Both the position numbers and the translations under genes were made by a program. Shown here piece after piece: positions 1 through 8,722 of a DNA stretch of 64,000 nt. The stretch spans positions 1,364,001-1,428,000 of the forward strand of contig JADJDQ010000021.1 in NCBI GenBank assembly GCA_016702605.1, given 5' to 3'. Each line of letters begins with the position of its first letter. Position 1 is the first letter of the stretch. The notes beneath the pieces were generated by a model. That model did not search any database. It had not been told where the DNA came from and saw nothing but the letters and a program-made list of their open reading frames with translations. Origin of the DNA: Candidatus Intricatilinea gracilis (GTDB lineage Bacteria; Pseudomonadota; Gammaproteobacteria; Burkholderiales; Burkholderiaceae_C).

Positions 1-329
1 GCGCCTTCGGTGAGTTGTCCGGCATGTTGCGCCATGTTCCTGGCGTCGATCACCAGGCGCGGCTTGTCGCCAGCGTAGGGGTTGGGGCGGATGCCCTCGC
101 CGGCCTTGTAGCCGGCCGGCAGCGTGGTCAGGCCACCGGTGTAGGCCGGGATGCTGCCGTCTGCATTGGCGGCCTTGTCGGCGCCGATGGCGGTGAGTGT
201 GGTGCCCAGGGCCTTGGCCTCGTCGACGCTGATGGCGGCTTGGGCAGCGGGGGCCAGGGCGGCGGCGCAGGCGAGCAGCACGGCCAGCTGGATGGCACGC
301 GGCGTGGTGATGATGTGGTTGGCGTTCAT
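1..329 (-). CDS. DUF1329 family protein, N-terminal part (cut by window edge)
   Basis: Translating the minus strand from the ATG at 329 gives about 109 residues before the window ends. A hydrophobic signal peptide (LAVLLACAAALAPAAQA) comes first. The mature start follows, with the motif NADGSIPAYTGGL that marks DUF1329 proteins. These are secreted or outer-membrane-associated proteins that nearly always follow a DUF1302 gene, as here, 23 bp downstream of its stop. They are often linked to export or use of hydrophobic compounds, but no biochemical role is firm. The C-terminal three quarters lie outside the window. Confidence 0.85.
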   Translation of the reverse strand, partial: MNANHIITTPRAIQLAVLLACAAALAPAAQAAISVDEAKALGTTLTAIGADKAANADGSIPAYTGGLTTLPAGYKAGEGIRPNPYAGDKPRLVIDARNMAQHAGQLTEG

Positions 330-352
330 GCGGGTGTCTCCTCGGAGGCTGC

Positions 353-2056
353 TCAGAAGCTGGTCTTGAAGGTCAGGCTGACGAAGCCGCGGTCCTTCAG
401 GTAGGTGGTCAGGCCGTTGGTGGCGGTCACCGCCGTGCCGTTGTCCTTGTAGGCGCCGATGAAGTCGACGTACTTCAGGTCGAAGCGGTAGGCCTGCTGC
501 ACGTCGGCCCCCAGGCCGATGCTGTAGTTGCCCAGGCCCTGGTTGCCACCGAAGGTGGTGGCGGCATTGCCACTCACACCCACGGCGTAGCTGATCGGCA
601 TCGACAGATCCACGCCGGGCAGCACCTGGAACCAGTTGGGCGTGAAGCCCAGGCCGATGCCGGTGTAGCTGGGCGTGACACAGCCGTCCCACTTGTTCTT
701 GGCGGGGGCGGTGGCCGTGGCATTGCAGGGGGCGTAGCCGACGGCGTTGAACAGGTTGGCGCCACTGTTCACATGGGTCCATTTGGACCACTGCACCTCG
801 GCCACCCAGCTGGCGCTGTCGAACAAGGCGGTGCGGGGCAGCGTGCCCAGCAGGTTGACGACGGCATGCAGCGTGTCGCCACGTGCACCCTTGGTCTCAC
901 CCCGCTCGGGCAGGCCCGGCGCCACACCCAGCACCTGCGAGTTGAGCGGTGTGTTCTGGCGCTGCGAGAACTCGGCCCCCACACTCACACCCCCGATGTT
1001 CTTGGCCAGGCTCAGGCCGAACAGGCGGATGTGGTCCGCATAGATCATGTTGTAGACACTGGTGCCCGCACCCACCGAGGTCAGCAGCACCTGCGGCAGC
1101 TTGTCGGCAAAGTCGCGGTAATAGGCGCCCAGGCTGCCGTCCAGCCAGGCCGGGCTCCAGCGCGCCGACAGGCCGAACTCACCCTGGTGGCGCGGCTCGG
1201 ACGCACCACCGCGGCTGCCGAATCCCAGCCCGGCCGACAGGAACTGGCGATCGGGCCCGTTGAAGACGAAGTCGACCGGGCCCAGATAGGTGCCCCCTTC
1301 GGGGTAACGCGAGGCCTCCCAGTCGAGCATGTAGTTGGCCGCCACCGACACGGTGTCGGTCAGCTGCGACGACAGCGACAGCTGGTTGAGCGGGCGAAAC
1401 AGTTCCTTGGCTTCGGTGCCCGGGGTGGCGAAACCCTTTTGCAGATCGAGCGGGTTCTGCGCATAGGCCACGCTGTGCACATTGCCACCCAGCAGCAGTG
1501 ATTCACCCCAGTAGAGTGTGTGGCGGCCCAGCTTGGCCCGCACCGGCACGTCGCCCAGGTCGACCGCGCCGAAGACGAAGGCGTCCATCAGCTCACCGCT
1601 GCCGCCGCGGTACAGGCGTTTGGTGGTGGCGCTGTACTGGTTGCCCACGTAGCTCGGGATGCCCGCCAGCGGCGCATTCGGGTTGGACTTGCTCTTGTCG
1701 CCGTAGGCGGCGTCGTACCAGGCGGTGGCGCTCAGGCGTGCGCCGTAACGCTTCTTGTAGATGAGGTCGAGCTCGGACAGCAGGTCGAAACGTTTGGCTA
1801 CCGCGTCGCCCTTGTCGAAGCTGTAGTCACCTTCGTCGGCCAGCACCGAGTTGCCGATCTTGCTGTCGCGTTCCTCGACGCGTTGGGCGTAGTTCAGGCG
1901 CAGCGTGTTGTCCCAGCGCAGGGTCAGGTCGGGACTACCCGTATCGATCTCGACGGCCTGGGCGCCAAAGGCGACCACCGCCGCGGCAAGGGCAACGGCA
2001 CGAGGAGCAAGGCAGCGGCCTGTGCGGCCGTTCTGGGGGGCATATTCGAGTCTCAC
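353..2056 (-). CDS. DUF1302 outer-membrane protein
   Basis: A 567-residue protein. The first 35 residues form a signal peptide (basic start, then LAAAVVAFGAQA). The mature part begins with DLTLRWDNTLRLNYAQRV, a typical DUF1302 opening. The rest alternates short polar and aromatic beta-strand segments and ends in a C-terminal Phe (LTFKTSF), as expected for an outer-membrane beta-barrel. Family length is usually 550-650 residues, so it looks complete. It forms an operon with the DUF1329 gene downstream. The substrate is unknown; related pairs sit near genes for hydrophobic substrates. The start is the ATG at 2056, with GGAGA just upstream. Confidence 0.85.
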   Translation of the reverse strand: MRLEYAPQNGRTGRCLAPRAVALAAAVVAFGAQAVEIDTGSPDLTLRWDNTLRLNYAQRVEERDSKIGNSVLADEGDYSFDKGDAVAKRFDLLSELDLIYKKRYGARLSATAWYDAAYGDKSKSNPNAPLAGIPSYVGNQYSATTKRLYRGGSGELMDAFVFGAVDLGDVPVRAKLGRHTLYWGESLLLGGNVHSVAYAQNPLDLQKGFATPGTEAKELFRPLNQLSLSSQLTDTVSVAANYMLDWEASRYPEGGTYLGPVDFVFNGPDRQFLSAGLGFGSRGGASEPRHQGEFGLSARWSPAWLDGSLGAYYRDFADKLPQVLLTSVGAGTSVYNMIYADHIRLFGLSLAKNIGGVSVGAEFSQRQNTPLNSQVLGVAPGLPERGETKGARGDTLHAVVNLLGTLPRTALFDSASWVAEVQWSKWTHVNSGANLFNAVGYAPCNATATAPAKNKWDGCVTPSYTGIGLGFTPNWFQVLPGVDLSMPISYAVGVSGNAATTFGGNQGLGNYSIGLGADVQQAYRFDLKYVDFIGAYKDNGTAVTATNGLTTYLKDRGFVSLTFKTSF

Positions 2057-2376
2057 TTTGTCTCCGCTTCTAGGTGTGCGAGGTGGCCGGGGTGGCCAGC
2101 CTCATGCAGGGTCAGCGGAACAAATTCTGGGCAGCCGCCCCCTCCTGCCCACCCCTCTTGGCTGGGGGGAAGGGGGTAGGCTGGGCGGTTTTCAGCTCAT
2201 CGACGACTACCCAACGGGAACTGCGTGAGCTACTGGCTAACCCTGGCCCCACACGGACATGGTTGCAGCAAGGCCGCAGGACAAGCCCAGGCAAGCGATG
2301 CGGGAAGCAAGTAGCGCCTGGGCGGCGCAGCGGCGCCCGCGCAGCTGTCGGTCTTACCCGGGCGAGGCGTGCCGGG
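2057..2376. other. Intergenic region between nadC and the DUF1302 operon
   Basis: About 320 bp without a convincing gene. Short ORFs here have no recognisable domain. It holds the leftward promoter of the DUF1302/DUF1329 operon and the end of nadC transcription. Around 2140-2195 a very G/C-skewed stretch has runs of C followed by runs of G. It can fold into an imperfect hairpin, and on the plus strand it ends in TTTT. It may be a terminator or a dispersed intergenic repeat; I cannot tell which. Confidence 0.5.
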
Positions 2377-3234
2377 TCACGCGAAGCGCATCGACAGATC
2401 GACCGCCTGCACGTGTTTGGTGAGTGAACCCACCGAGATGCGGTCCACGCCACATTCGGCCAGGGCACGGATGCCTGCCAGGGTGGCGCCGCCCGAATAT
2501 TCGATCACCGTGCGCCCGCCCGCCGCGCGGTGCTGGCGCACCAGGGCCACGGCCTGGCGGATCAGGTCGTGACTGAAATCGTCGACCAGCAGCAGGTCGA
2601 CGTCTTCGGCCAGGGCGATACACGCTTCGTCCAACGTCTCGGCTTCGGTCATGAGGGGCACACCCAGGCCGAGCGCCCTCGCCTGCTGGATGGCCTGGCG
2701 GATGCCGCCCGCCGCGGCGATGTGGTTTTCCTTGATCAGGAAGGCGTCGTACAGGCCGATGCGGTGGTTCACGCCACCACCACAGACCACGGCGTACTTC
2801 TGCGCATTGCGCAGCCCCGGCAGCGTCTTGCGGGTGTCGACGATGGCGCAGCCGGTGCCGGCCACGGCGTCGACATAACGCCGCGTCACGGTCGCCGTGC
2901 CCGACAGGGTCTGCAGGAAGTTGAGCGCCGTGCGTTCACCGGTGAGCAGTGAACGCGCCAGGCCACGCAGCGTGAACAGGCGCTGATCGGCCGTCACCCG
3001 CTGGCCTTCCTGCACCAGCCAGTCGATCTGCAGGTCGGGCTGGATGCGCCTGAACACCGCCTCGACCCAGGGCAGGCCGCAGATCACCGCGTCCTCGCGC
3101 ACCAGCACATGGGCGGTGGCGACGACGTCGGCAGCGATCAGCCGGGCCGTGACGTCGCCACTGCCCAGGTCTTCGGCCAGGGCCCGGTCGACGGTGGCGG
3201 CAAGGTCGGCGGGCAGAGTCGGCATGGCGGACAT
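2377..3234 (-). CDS. nadC: Nicotinate-nucleotide pyrophosphorylase (carboxylating)
   Basis: A 285-residue quinolinate phosphoribosyltransferase, which converts quinolinate and PRPP to nicotinate mononucleotide, CO2 and PPi in de novo NAD synthesis. The N-terminal domain has AEDLGSGDVTA. The barrel has the family signatures DTRKTLPGLR, HRIGLYDAFLIKENH and VEVSG-like IEYSGG near the C-terminus. The length is standard. The start ATG lies one base past the stop of the upstream rubredoxin gene, so the two are probably co-translated. nadA and nadB are not in the window. Confidence 0.95.
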   Translation of the reverse strand: MSAMPTLPADLAATVDRALAEDLGSGDVTARLIAADVVATAHVLVREDAVICGLPWVEAVFRRIQPDLQIDWLVQEGQRVTADQRLFTLRGLARSLLTGERTALNFLQTLSGTATVTRRYVDAVAGTGCAIVDTRKTLPGLRNAQKYAVVCGGGVNHRIGLYDAFLIKENHIAAAGGIRQAIQQARALGLGVPLMTEAETLDEACIALAEDVDLLLVDDFSHDLIRQAVALVRQHRAAGGRTVIEYSGGATLAGIRALAECGVDRISVGSLTKHVQAVDLSMRFA

Positions 3235-3235
3235 G

Positions 3236-3415
3236 TCAGATCTCGACCATCTCGAATTCGGCCTTGGCGACGCCGCAATCCGGGCAGGCCCAGCCCTTGG
3301 GCACGTCCGCCCACCGGGTGCCGGGCGGGATGCCCTCTTCGGGCCGGCCTTCGGCTTCGTTGTAGACGAAGCCGCAGACGATGCAGACGTAGGTGGCAGG
3401 GGAGGTGTTGCTCAT
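3236..3415 (-). CDS. Rubredoxin
   Basis: A 59-residue protein with the two iron-binding CxxCG/CxxCG knuckles, CIVCG near residue 11 and CPDCG near residue 44, plus the YNEAEG and GIPPGTRWADVP segments of rubredoxins. It is a small cytoplasmic one-iron electron carrier. I chose the ATG at 3415; a much longer open frame upstream has no homology-like content and would not match rubredoxin length. The stop is one base from the nadC start. Its redox partner cannot be inferred from the context. Confidence 0.95.
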   Translation of the reverse strand: MSNTSPATYVCIVCGFVYNEAEGRPEEGIPPGTRWADVPKGWACPDCGVAKAEFEMVEI

Positions 3416-3644
3416 GTACGGGTCCTGGGGACGGTTTCGAAGGCGGATTGGCGGGTGGTTTCGAGGGCGCAGGTCGGGTCGACGGTGCGACCTGGCCCCG
3501 CAATTCTGCCTAGGTGTTTGTGCGGCTTGCCGCCTACGCCCCTGCGGGCAGACTCTGGCCGGATCCGATTGAGCCCACCCGCCGGCCCGACGACGGCTGG
3601 TGGCATTGCTCTTGCATCGAACTTGCCAACACCGAGGAGACCCC

Positions 3645-4691
3645 ATGAAGACATCGCTCGTAGTCGCCGCCGCCCTGTTCGCCAGCTTGTGTGGCACCTC
3701 GGCCCAGGCCGGCAAGACACTCGACACCATCAAGCAGCGCGGCCAGCTGGTCTGTGGTGTCAACCCCAGTCTGCCGGGTTTCTCTGCGGCCGACAGCCAG
3801 GGCGTGTGGACCGGCCTGGACGTCGACATCTGCAAGGCCATCGCCGCCACCGTGCTGAGCGACGCCAGCAAGATCAAGTGGACACCCCTCAACGCCGCGC
3901 AGCGTTTTGCCGCGCTGCAGTCGGGCGAGATCGACATCCTCAGCCGCAACACCACCTGGACACTCACGCGTGACGCGTCGCTGGGCCTGAACTTCACCGG
4001 TGTCACCTATTACGACGGCCAGGGGTTCATGGTGCCCAAGAAGGGCAGGATCACCAACGCCAAACAGCTGAAGGGTGCGACGGTGTGTGTGCAATCGGGC
4101 ACCACGACCGAGAAGAACCTGACCGACTACTCCAAGGCTGCCGGCCTGAAGATGAAGCCGGTCGTCTTCGAGACACAAGAGGCCACCAACAAGGCCTACT
4201 TCTCGGGCCGCTGCCAGGCCTACACCACCGACGCCTCGGGCCTGGCCTCGGTGCGCAACAAGGAAGCCACCAACCCCGACGATCACGTCGTGCTGCCCGA
4301 GCTGATCTCGAAAGAGCCGCTCGGCCCGGCCGTGCGCCGCGGTGACGACGAGTTCTTCGCCATCGCCAAGTGGGTCGTGTTCGCGCTGATCGAGGCCGAG
4401 GAATACGGCATCACCAAGGCCAACGTCGACGACATGAAGGCCAAGAGCACCGACCCGGTGGTGCAACGCATCCTGGGCACCAGCGAAGACACCGGCAAGT
4501 TGCTCGGCCTGGACAAGGACTGGGCCTACCGCGCCATCAAGGAAGTGGGCAACTACGGCGAGATCTTCGAGCGCAACGTCGGCCCCAAGTCGGCGCTCAA
4601 GCTGCCGCGCGGCGCCAACAACCTGTGGAACAAGGGGTGGCCTGATGTACGCCCCGCCCGTGCGTTGAGCCTGAGCTTGACCTTGCGCTGA
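3645..4691 (+). CDS. aapJ: General L-amino-acid ABC transporter substrate-binding protein (3' end frame-shifted)
   Basis: A periplasmic solute-binding protein of family 3. The signal peptide covers residues 1-23 (ending SAQA). Lobe motifs include GQLVCGVNPSLPGFS, RNTTWTLTRDASLGLNFTGVTYYDGQGFMV and SGRCQAYTTDASGLAS, typical of AapJ/BztA. The start ATG has GAGGAGA 5-11 bases upstream. The last 14 residues as read (ending LSLSLTLR) are foreign. If one G is removed from the GGGG run at 4634-4637, the frame becomes GGLMYAPPVR-stop at 4668, the normal AapJ ending. So one inserted base, real or a sequencing error, alters only the tail. It is first in the aapJQMP operon. Confidence 0.92.
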   Translation: MKTSLVVAAALFASLCGTSAQAGKTLDTIKQRGQLVCGVNPSLPGFSAADSQGVWTGLDVDICKAIAATVLSDASKIKWTPLNAAQRFAALQSGEIDILSRNTTWTLTRDASLGLNFTGVTYYDGQGFMVPKKGRITNAKQLKGATVCVQSGTTTEKNLTDYSKAAGLKMKPVVFETQEATNKAYFSGRCQAYTTDASGLASVRNKEATNPDDHVVLPELISKEPLGPAVRRGDDEFFAIAKWVVFALIEAEEYGITKANVDDMKAKSTDPVVQRILGTSEDTGKLLGLDKDWAYRAIKEVGNYGEIFERNVGPKSALKLPRGANNLWNKGWPDVRPARALSLSLTLR

Positions 4692-4719
4692 CCCAGCAAT
4701 CCGCGCCGCCGCCGCCGAC

Positions 4720-5895
4720 GTGTCGCCCCCACCCGCACCCAAGCGCCGCTACGGCTGGCGCAGCAAGGCGCTGCGCGGCCTGATCTATCAGGCCCTGGCC
4801 ATCGTGCTGCTGGTGGCGGCCGGTGCCTATCTGGTGCACAACACGCTCGAGAACATGCGAGCGCGTGGCATCCAGAGTGGCTTCGACTTCATCCTGCAGC
4901 CCGCCGGCTTCTCGATCGGCGAAAGCCTGATGGAGTTCGACTCGGCCGAGAGTTACGCCGTGGCGTTTGCGGTCGGCCTGTCCAACACCTTCCGGGTGGC
5001 GCTGGCCGGCATCTTCTTCGCCACCGTGCTGGGCACCTTGATCGGTGTGGGGCGGCTGTCGCGCAACTTCCTGGTGCGCAGCCTGAGCGGCGCGTATGTC
5101 GACTTGCTGCGCAACGTGCCGCTGCTGCTGCAGTTGTTCATCTGGTACTTCGTGCTGACCGAGTTGTTGCCGGCCATCGAAGAACCCCTCACCCCCCTGC
5201 CGGGGCTGTTTCTCAGCAAGAACGGCCTGCAGTTCCCCATCCCGGTGTGGGACCCCGGCCATGGGTGGACGCTGGTGGGCCTGGCGCTGGGCCTGGTGGC
5301 GGCCGTGGCCTGGTGGCGCTGGGCCACGGCTCAGCGGGTGGTCAATGCACGTGAGTTGCCGCGCCTGCTGCCGGCCCTGGCCCTGCCGGTGCTGCTGCCA
5401 CTGCTGGCCTGGTGGCTGGCCGGCATGCCGGGCGAGATCGACCGCCCCGAAAAGACCGAGATCACCCTCGTCGGTGGCGGCGCCGTCACGCCCGAATACC
5501 TCACCGTGCTGCTAGGCCTGACCTTCTACACCGCGGCCTACATCGCCGAGGTGGTGCGCTCGGGCGTGCAGGCCGTGCCCTTCGGTCAACACGAAGCCAG
5601 TGCGGCACTGGGCCTGAACCGCGGCCTCGAGCTGCGCCTGGTGCTGCTGCCGCAGGCGCTGCGCGTGATCATCCCGCCCATGACCAACCAGTACCTCAAC
5701 CTCACCAAGAACTCGTCACTGGCGGTGGCGGTGGGGTATCCCGATCTGGTCTCGATCTCGAACACCTCACTCAACCAGACCGGCCGCGCCATCGAATGCA
5801 TCGCCCTCGTGATGGCGTGTTACCTCACCCTGTCGCTGCTGACCTCGGCGGCCATGAACGCCTACAACCAGCGCGCCAGGTTGAAAGAGCGCTAG
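4720..5895 (+). CDS. aapQ: General L-amino-acid ABC transporter permease AapQ
   Basis: A 391-residue inner-membrane permease with a GTG start. It has an N-terminal transmembrane helix, the HisM-type permease domain with its first part around LSNTFRVALAGIFFATVLGTLIGV, and a central insertion of further hydrophobic helices typical of AapQ/BztB. The EAA loop near the C-terminus reads EASAALGLNRGLELRLVLLPQALRV split around the conserved G. With AapM it forms the transmembrane channel. It lies 28 bp after aapJ as read, or 51 bp after the corrected aapJ stop. Confidence 0.93.
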   Translation: MSPPPAPKRRYGWRSKALRGLIYQALAIVLLVAAGAYLVHNTLENMRARGIQSGFDFILQPAGFSIGESLMEFDSAESYAVAFAVGLSNTFRVALAGIFFATVLGTLIGVGRLSRNFLVRSLSGAYVDLLRNVPLLLQLFIWYFVLTELLPAIEEPLTPLPGLFLSKNGLQFPIPVWDPGHGWTLVGLALGLVAAVAWWRWATAQRVVNARELPRLLPALALPVLLPLLAWWLAGMPGEIDRPEKTEITLVGGGAVTPEYLTVLLGLTFYTAAYIAEVVRSGVQAVPFGQHEASAALGLNRGLELRLVLLPQALRVIIPPMTNQYLNLTKNSSLAVAVGYPDLVSISNTSLNQTGRAIECIALVMACYLTLSLLTSAAMNAYNQRARLKER

Positions 5896-5977
5896 ATGCA
5901 CCTGCGGCCCCCAGCTTACTGCATGCGCGCCCCCCGGGGGCGTGTTCGCTGCACGCGTGCAGCCAGCCAGCACTGAC
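5896..5977 (+). repeat. Palindrome-rich spacer inside the aap operon
   Basis: An 82-bp spacer between aapQ and aapM. It contains CCCCCCGGGGG and a perfect 16-bp palindrome, GCTGCACGCGTGCAGC, at 5948-5963. The other junctions in this operon are short and lack such structure. It looks like a dispersed extragenic palindromic element, but no second copy is seen in this window. Confidence 0.45.
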
Positions 5978-7090
5978 ATGTCCGCCGACCCTGCCACCTT
6001 CCAGTTGATTGCCAGCCGCCCCGCGCCCGGCGCACGCCGCGGTGTGGTCGAGGTGCTGCGACGCAACCTCTTCGACGGCTGGGGCAACACCCTGGCCACC
6101 TTGCTGGTGCTGGCCGTGCTGGCCTGGGCCCTGCCACCGCTGCTGCGCTGGGGCGTGGTCGAAGCGGTCTTCAGGCCCGACAACGCCGCCTGCCGCGCGG
6201 CGGCCGAAATCGGCGCCTGCTGGGGTGTGGTGGCCGAGAAGGGCCGTCTCATCATCTTCGGCCGGTATCCCTATGCCGAGCAATGGCGCCCGCTGCTGGC
6301 CTGCAGCCTGCTCATCGGCCTGCTGGTGGCGAGCTGCCTCAAGCCCTTCTGGCGGCGGGGACTCATCGTGTTGTGGGTGGTCGTGCTGACGGCCTTCGTC
6401 GCCCTGATGCGCGGCGGTTTCGGTGGCCTGAGCGAGGTCGAAAGCTCGCAGTGGGGCGGCTTTCCGCTCACCTTGCTGCTGTCGACCGTGAGCATCGTGG
6501 TGGCGTTTCCCATCGCCGTGCTGGTGGCACTGGGGCGCCAGTCACAGCTGCCGGTCATCCGCAGCCTGTGTGTCGTGTATGTGGAGCTGGTGCGGGGTGT
6601 GCCGCTGATCTCGGTGCTCTTCATGGCGAGTTTCATGTTCCCGCTGTTCATGCCGCACGGCGTGAGCATCGACGTGCTGGTGCGCGTGATCGTGGGCATG
6701 ACACTGTTCACCGCCGCCTATCTGGCCGAGGTCATCCGCGGTGGCCTGCAAGCCGTGCCCAAGGGCCAGATCGAGGCCGCGCAGACCATCGGCCTGAGCT
6801 ACTGGCAGACCGCCCGCATGATCGTGCTGCCGCAGGCGCTGCGCGTGGTGGTGCCCGCCATCGTCAACAGTTTCATCAGCGCGTTCAAGGACACCTCACT
6901 CGTCACCGTGGTGAGCATGTACGACCTCACCGGCGCCCTGCAGCTTGCGCTGGGTGATGCCGACTGGCGCAAGTTCTTTCTCGAAGGCCAGTTGTTCGTG
7001 GCGGGTTTCTATTTCGTCTTCTGTTTCTCGATCTCGCGCTACAGCCGCTGGGTCGAACGTCACCTCAACACCGGCACGAGGCGCGAGTAA
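5978..7090 (+). CDS. aapM: General L-amino-acid ABC transporter permease AapM
   Basis: A 370-residue inner-membrane permease. It has an N-terminal cytoplasmic stretch, several transmembrane helices, and a HisM-type permease core with MRGGFGGLSEVESSQWGGFPLTL leading in across the usual AapM junction. The EAA loop is EAAQTIGLSYWQTARMIVLP. I chose the ATG at 5978 over one 36 bases upstream, because MSADPATFQLI resembles the AapM start and the upstream extension falls in the palindromic spacer. It pairs with AapQ in the membrane and with AapP for energy. The ATP-binding gene follows after 3 bp. Confidence 0.92.
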   Translation: MSADPATFQLIASRPAPGARRGVVEVLRRNLFDGWGNTLATLLVLAVLAWALPPLLRWGVVEAVFRPDNAACRAAAEIGACWGVVAEKGRLIIFGRYPYAEQWRPLLACSLLIGLLVASCLKPFWRRGLIVLWVVVLTAFVALMRGGFGGLSEVESSQWGGFPLTLLLSTVSIVVAFPIAVLVALGRQSQLPVIRSLCVVYVELVRGVPLISVLFMASFMFPLFMPHGVSIDVLVRVIVGMTLFTAAYLAEVIRGGLQAVPKGQIEAAQTIGLSYWQTARMIVLPQALRVVVPAIVNSFISAFKDTSLVTVVSMYDLTGALQLALGDADWRKFFLEGQLFVAGFYFVFCFSISRYSRWVERHLNTGTRRE

Positions 7091-7093
7091 TCC

Positions 7094-7852
7094 ATGCCCC
7101 CCGATCACAACGCCACCACACCCATCATCGAATTCGACAAGGTCAACAAGTGGTACGGCGATTTCCACGTGTTGCGCGACATCGACCTGAACGTGGCCCC
7201 CGGTGAACGCATCGTCATCTGCGGCCCGTCGGGCTCGGGCAAATCCACCCTGATTCGCTGCATCAACCGGCTCGAGGAACATCAACAAGGCAAACTCGTC
7301 GTCGACGGCATCGAACTCGGCGACGACGTCAAGGCCATCGACGCCGTGCGCGGCCGCGTCGGCATGGTGTTTCAGCAATTCAACTTGTTTCCGCACCTGA
7401 CGGTGCTCGACAACCTCACCCTGGCCCCCATCTGGGTCGGCAAGATACCCAAACGGGAAGCCGAAGAACGCGCCATGCGCCAGCTCGAACGGGTGCGTAT
7501 CGTCGAACAGGCCGGTAAATATCCGCTGCAGTTATCAGGCGGCCAGCAACAACGTGTCGCCATCGCCCGCGCCCTGTGCCTGACACCCCGCATCATGTTG
7601 TTCGACGAACCCACCTCGGCCCTCGACCCCGAGATGATCAACGAAGTACTCGACGTGATGATCGAACTCGCCGAACAAGGCATCACCATGCTGTGCGTCA
7701 CCCACGAAATGGGTTTCGCCAAATCCGTGGCCGACCGGGTGATCTTCATGGACCACGGCCAGATCGTCGAACAAAACACCCCGGTGGAGTTCTTCAAGAA
7801 CCCGAAGAACGAACGGACGAAGGACTTCCTGTCCAAGATACTCGCGCATTGA
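7094..7852 (+). CDS. aapP: General L-amino-acid ABC transporter ATP-binding protein
   Basis: A 252-residue ABC ATPase. Walker A is GPSGSGKST (residues 44-52), the Q-loop is in VFQQFNLFPHLTVL, the signature is LSGGQQQR, Walker B with D-loop is IMLFDEPTSALDP, and the switch His is in CVTHEMG. This is the polar-amino-acid (GlnQ/HisP) subfamily. Together with AapJ, AapQ and AapM it makes a complete broad-specificity L-amino-acid importer. It is last in the operon and converges on the HepT gene, with 12 bp between the stops. Confidence 0.96.
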   Translation: MPPDHNATTPIIEFDKVNKWYGDFHVLRDIDLNVAPGERIVICGPSGSGKSTLIRCINRLEEHQQGKLVVDGIELGDDVKAIDAVRGRVGMVFQQFNLFPHLTVLDNLTLAPIWVGKIPKREAEERAMRQLERVRIVEQAGKYPLQLSGGQQQRVAIARALCLTPRIMLFDEPTSALDPEMINEVLDVMIELAEQGITMLCVTHEMGFAKSVADRVIFMDHGQIVEQNTPVEFFKNPKNERTKDFLSKILAH

Positions 7853-7864
7853 GGGCGGATGCAA

Positions 7865-8281
7865 TCAGACGTCCAGCCTTGCCGCCACTTGCCGCGCGAA
7901 CTGCTCAAAGTCGCCGAGATGACTGGTGGAAATCGCGAACACGATCGCCCAGTCGATCTCGTCGTAGTTGTGGACCGCCAGGTTCCTGAAACCTACGGCC
8001 TTGCGTAATGCCTGAGCAAGTTCCGGGTCGATCATGGCAGCCTCGGCCAGACGCGAAAAGGTCTCACCCATCGTGCTCGGCGGTGGCAACTCCAGCTCCG
8101 AAAGCAGGTGTGCGGCCATGTCGACACACAACTGCACCGCGCGACTGAGATTGAGTACCAGCACGTCCTGTGCGTCCACATCGGCGACCAATTCTGTCAG
8201 CGTTGCAGGGCGACGCGTGCGCACCCGGGCCAGACAGCGCCTGAGCGACTCGAGCTTGCGTTCGAGCACTACCCGATCCAC
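7865..8281 (-). CDS. hepT: HepT-like ribonuclease toxin (DUF86)
   Basis: About 138 residues, HEPN-fold. The diagnostic R-x4-H-x-Y motif reads RNLAVHNY near the C-terminus. In the HepT/MntA family the R and H are the RNase active site, and the Tyr is the residue AMPylated by MntA. I chose the GTG at 8281, which overlaps the mntA stop by 13 bases. The longer open frame adds about 34 residues that only mirror mntA in another frame. It is the second gene of a two-gene toxin-antitoxin operon. It probably cleaves RNA when free; that is family knowledge. Confidence 0.88.
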   Translation of the reverse strand: MDRVVLERKLESLRRCLARVRTRRPATLTELVADVDAQDVLVLNLSRAVQLCVDMAAHLLSELELPPPSTMGETFSRLAEAAMIDPELAQALRKAVGFRNLAVHNYDEIDWAIVFAISTSHLGDFEQFARQVAARLDV

Positions 8282-8655
8282 GCCTTTCTCCTTTCCGCCA
8301 ACATGCGTGTCACATAGGGCATGAAGTCCTCCGTGTCGAACAAGTGGCGACGCAGCAGTTCGGCATAGGCCGCGTTGCTGCATCTGATGCGTCGGCCGTG
8401 GTCGAGGATCTGCCCCAACAAGGGTTCACCGGCTGTGCGAAGGTCGACCAGGTCGACGGCGCGGCCCGTCGCTTCGGCGAAATCGGCGATGAGCGCCATC
8501 TTCTGACCCGCGCTCAGGGGCTGCGCTGCCTGTACAGCCAAGTCGACGTCGCTGTCGGGCCGGCCCTTGCCTGTTGCCATCGAACCAAACAACAGCACAA
8601 CATCCAGTTCGGGATGGCTGTTCACGACCGATTCGATCTGCGGGACGGCTTGCAT
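8269..8655 (-). CDS. mntA: MntA-like minimal nucleotidyltransferase antitoxin
   Basis: A 128-residue protein of the polymerase-beta nucleotidyltransferase fold. The GS-x10-D-x-D motif is intact (G24, S25, D36, D38). This matches MntA antitoxins, which block their HepT partner by adding AMP units to its Tyr; that mechanism is known for the family and inferred here. It is upstream of hepT and overlaps it. It forms the left boundary of the defence-rich stretch up to about 19.4 kb. Confidence 0.88.
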   Translation of the reverse strand: MQAVPQIESVVNSHPELDVVLLFGSMATGKGRPDSDVDLAVQAAQPLSAGQKMALIADFAEATGRAVDLVDLRTAGEPLLGQILDHGRRIRCSNAAYAELLRRHLFDTEDFMPYVTRMLAERRKAWIG

Positions 8656-8722
8656 GCAGCCATCGTAGCGCCTGGAGACGACTCCCCCCCACTTTTCGTC
8701 GAGCGACCCGCGATCGCGCGGC

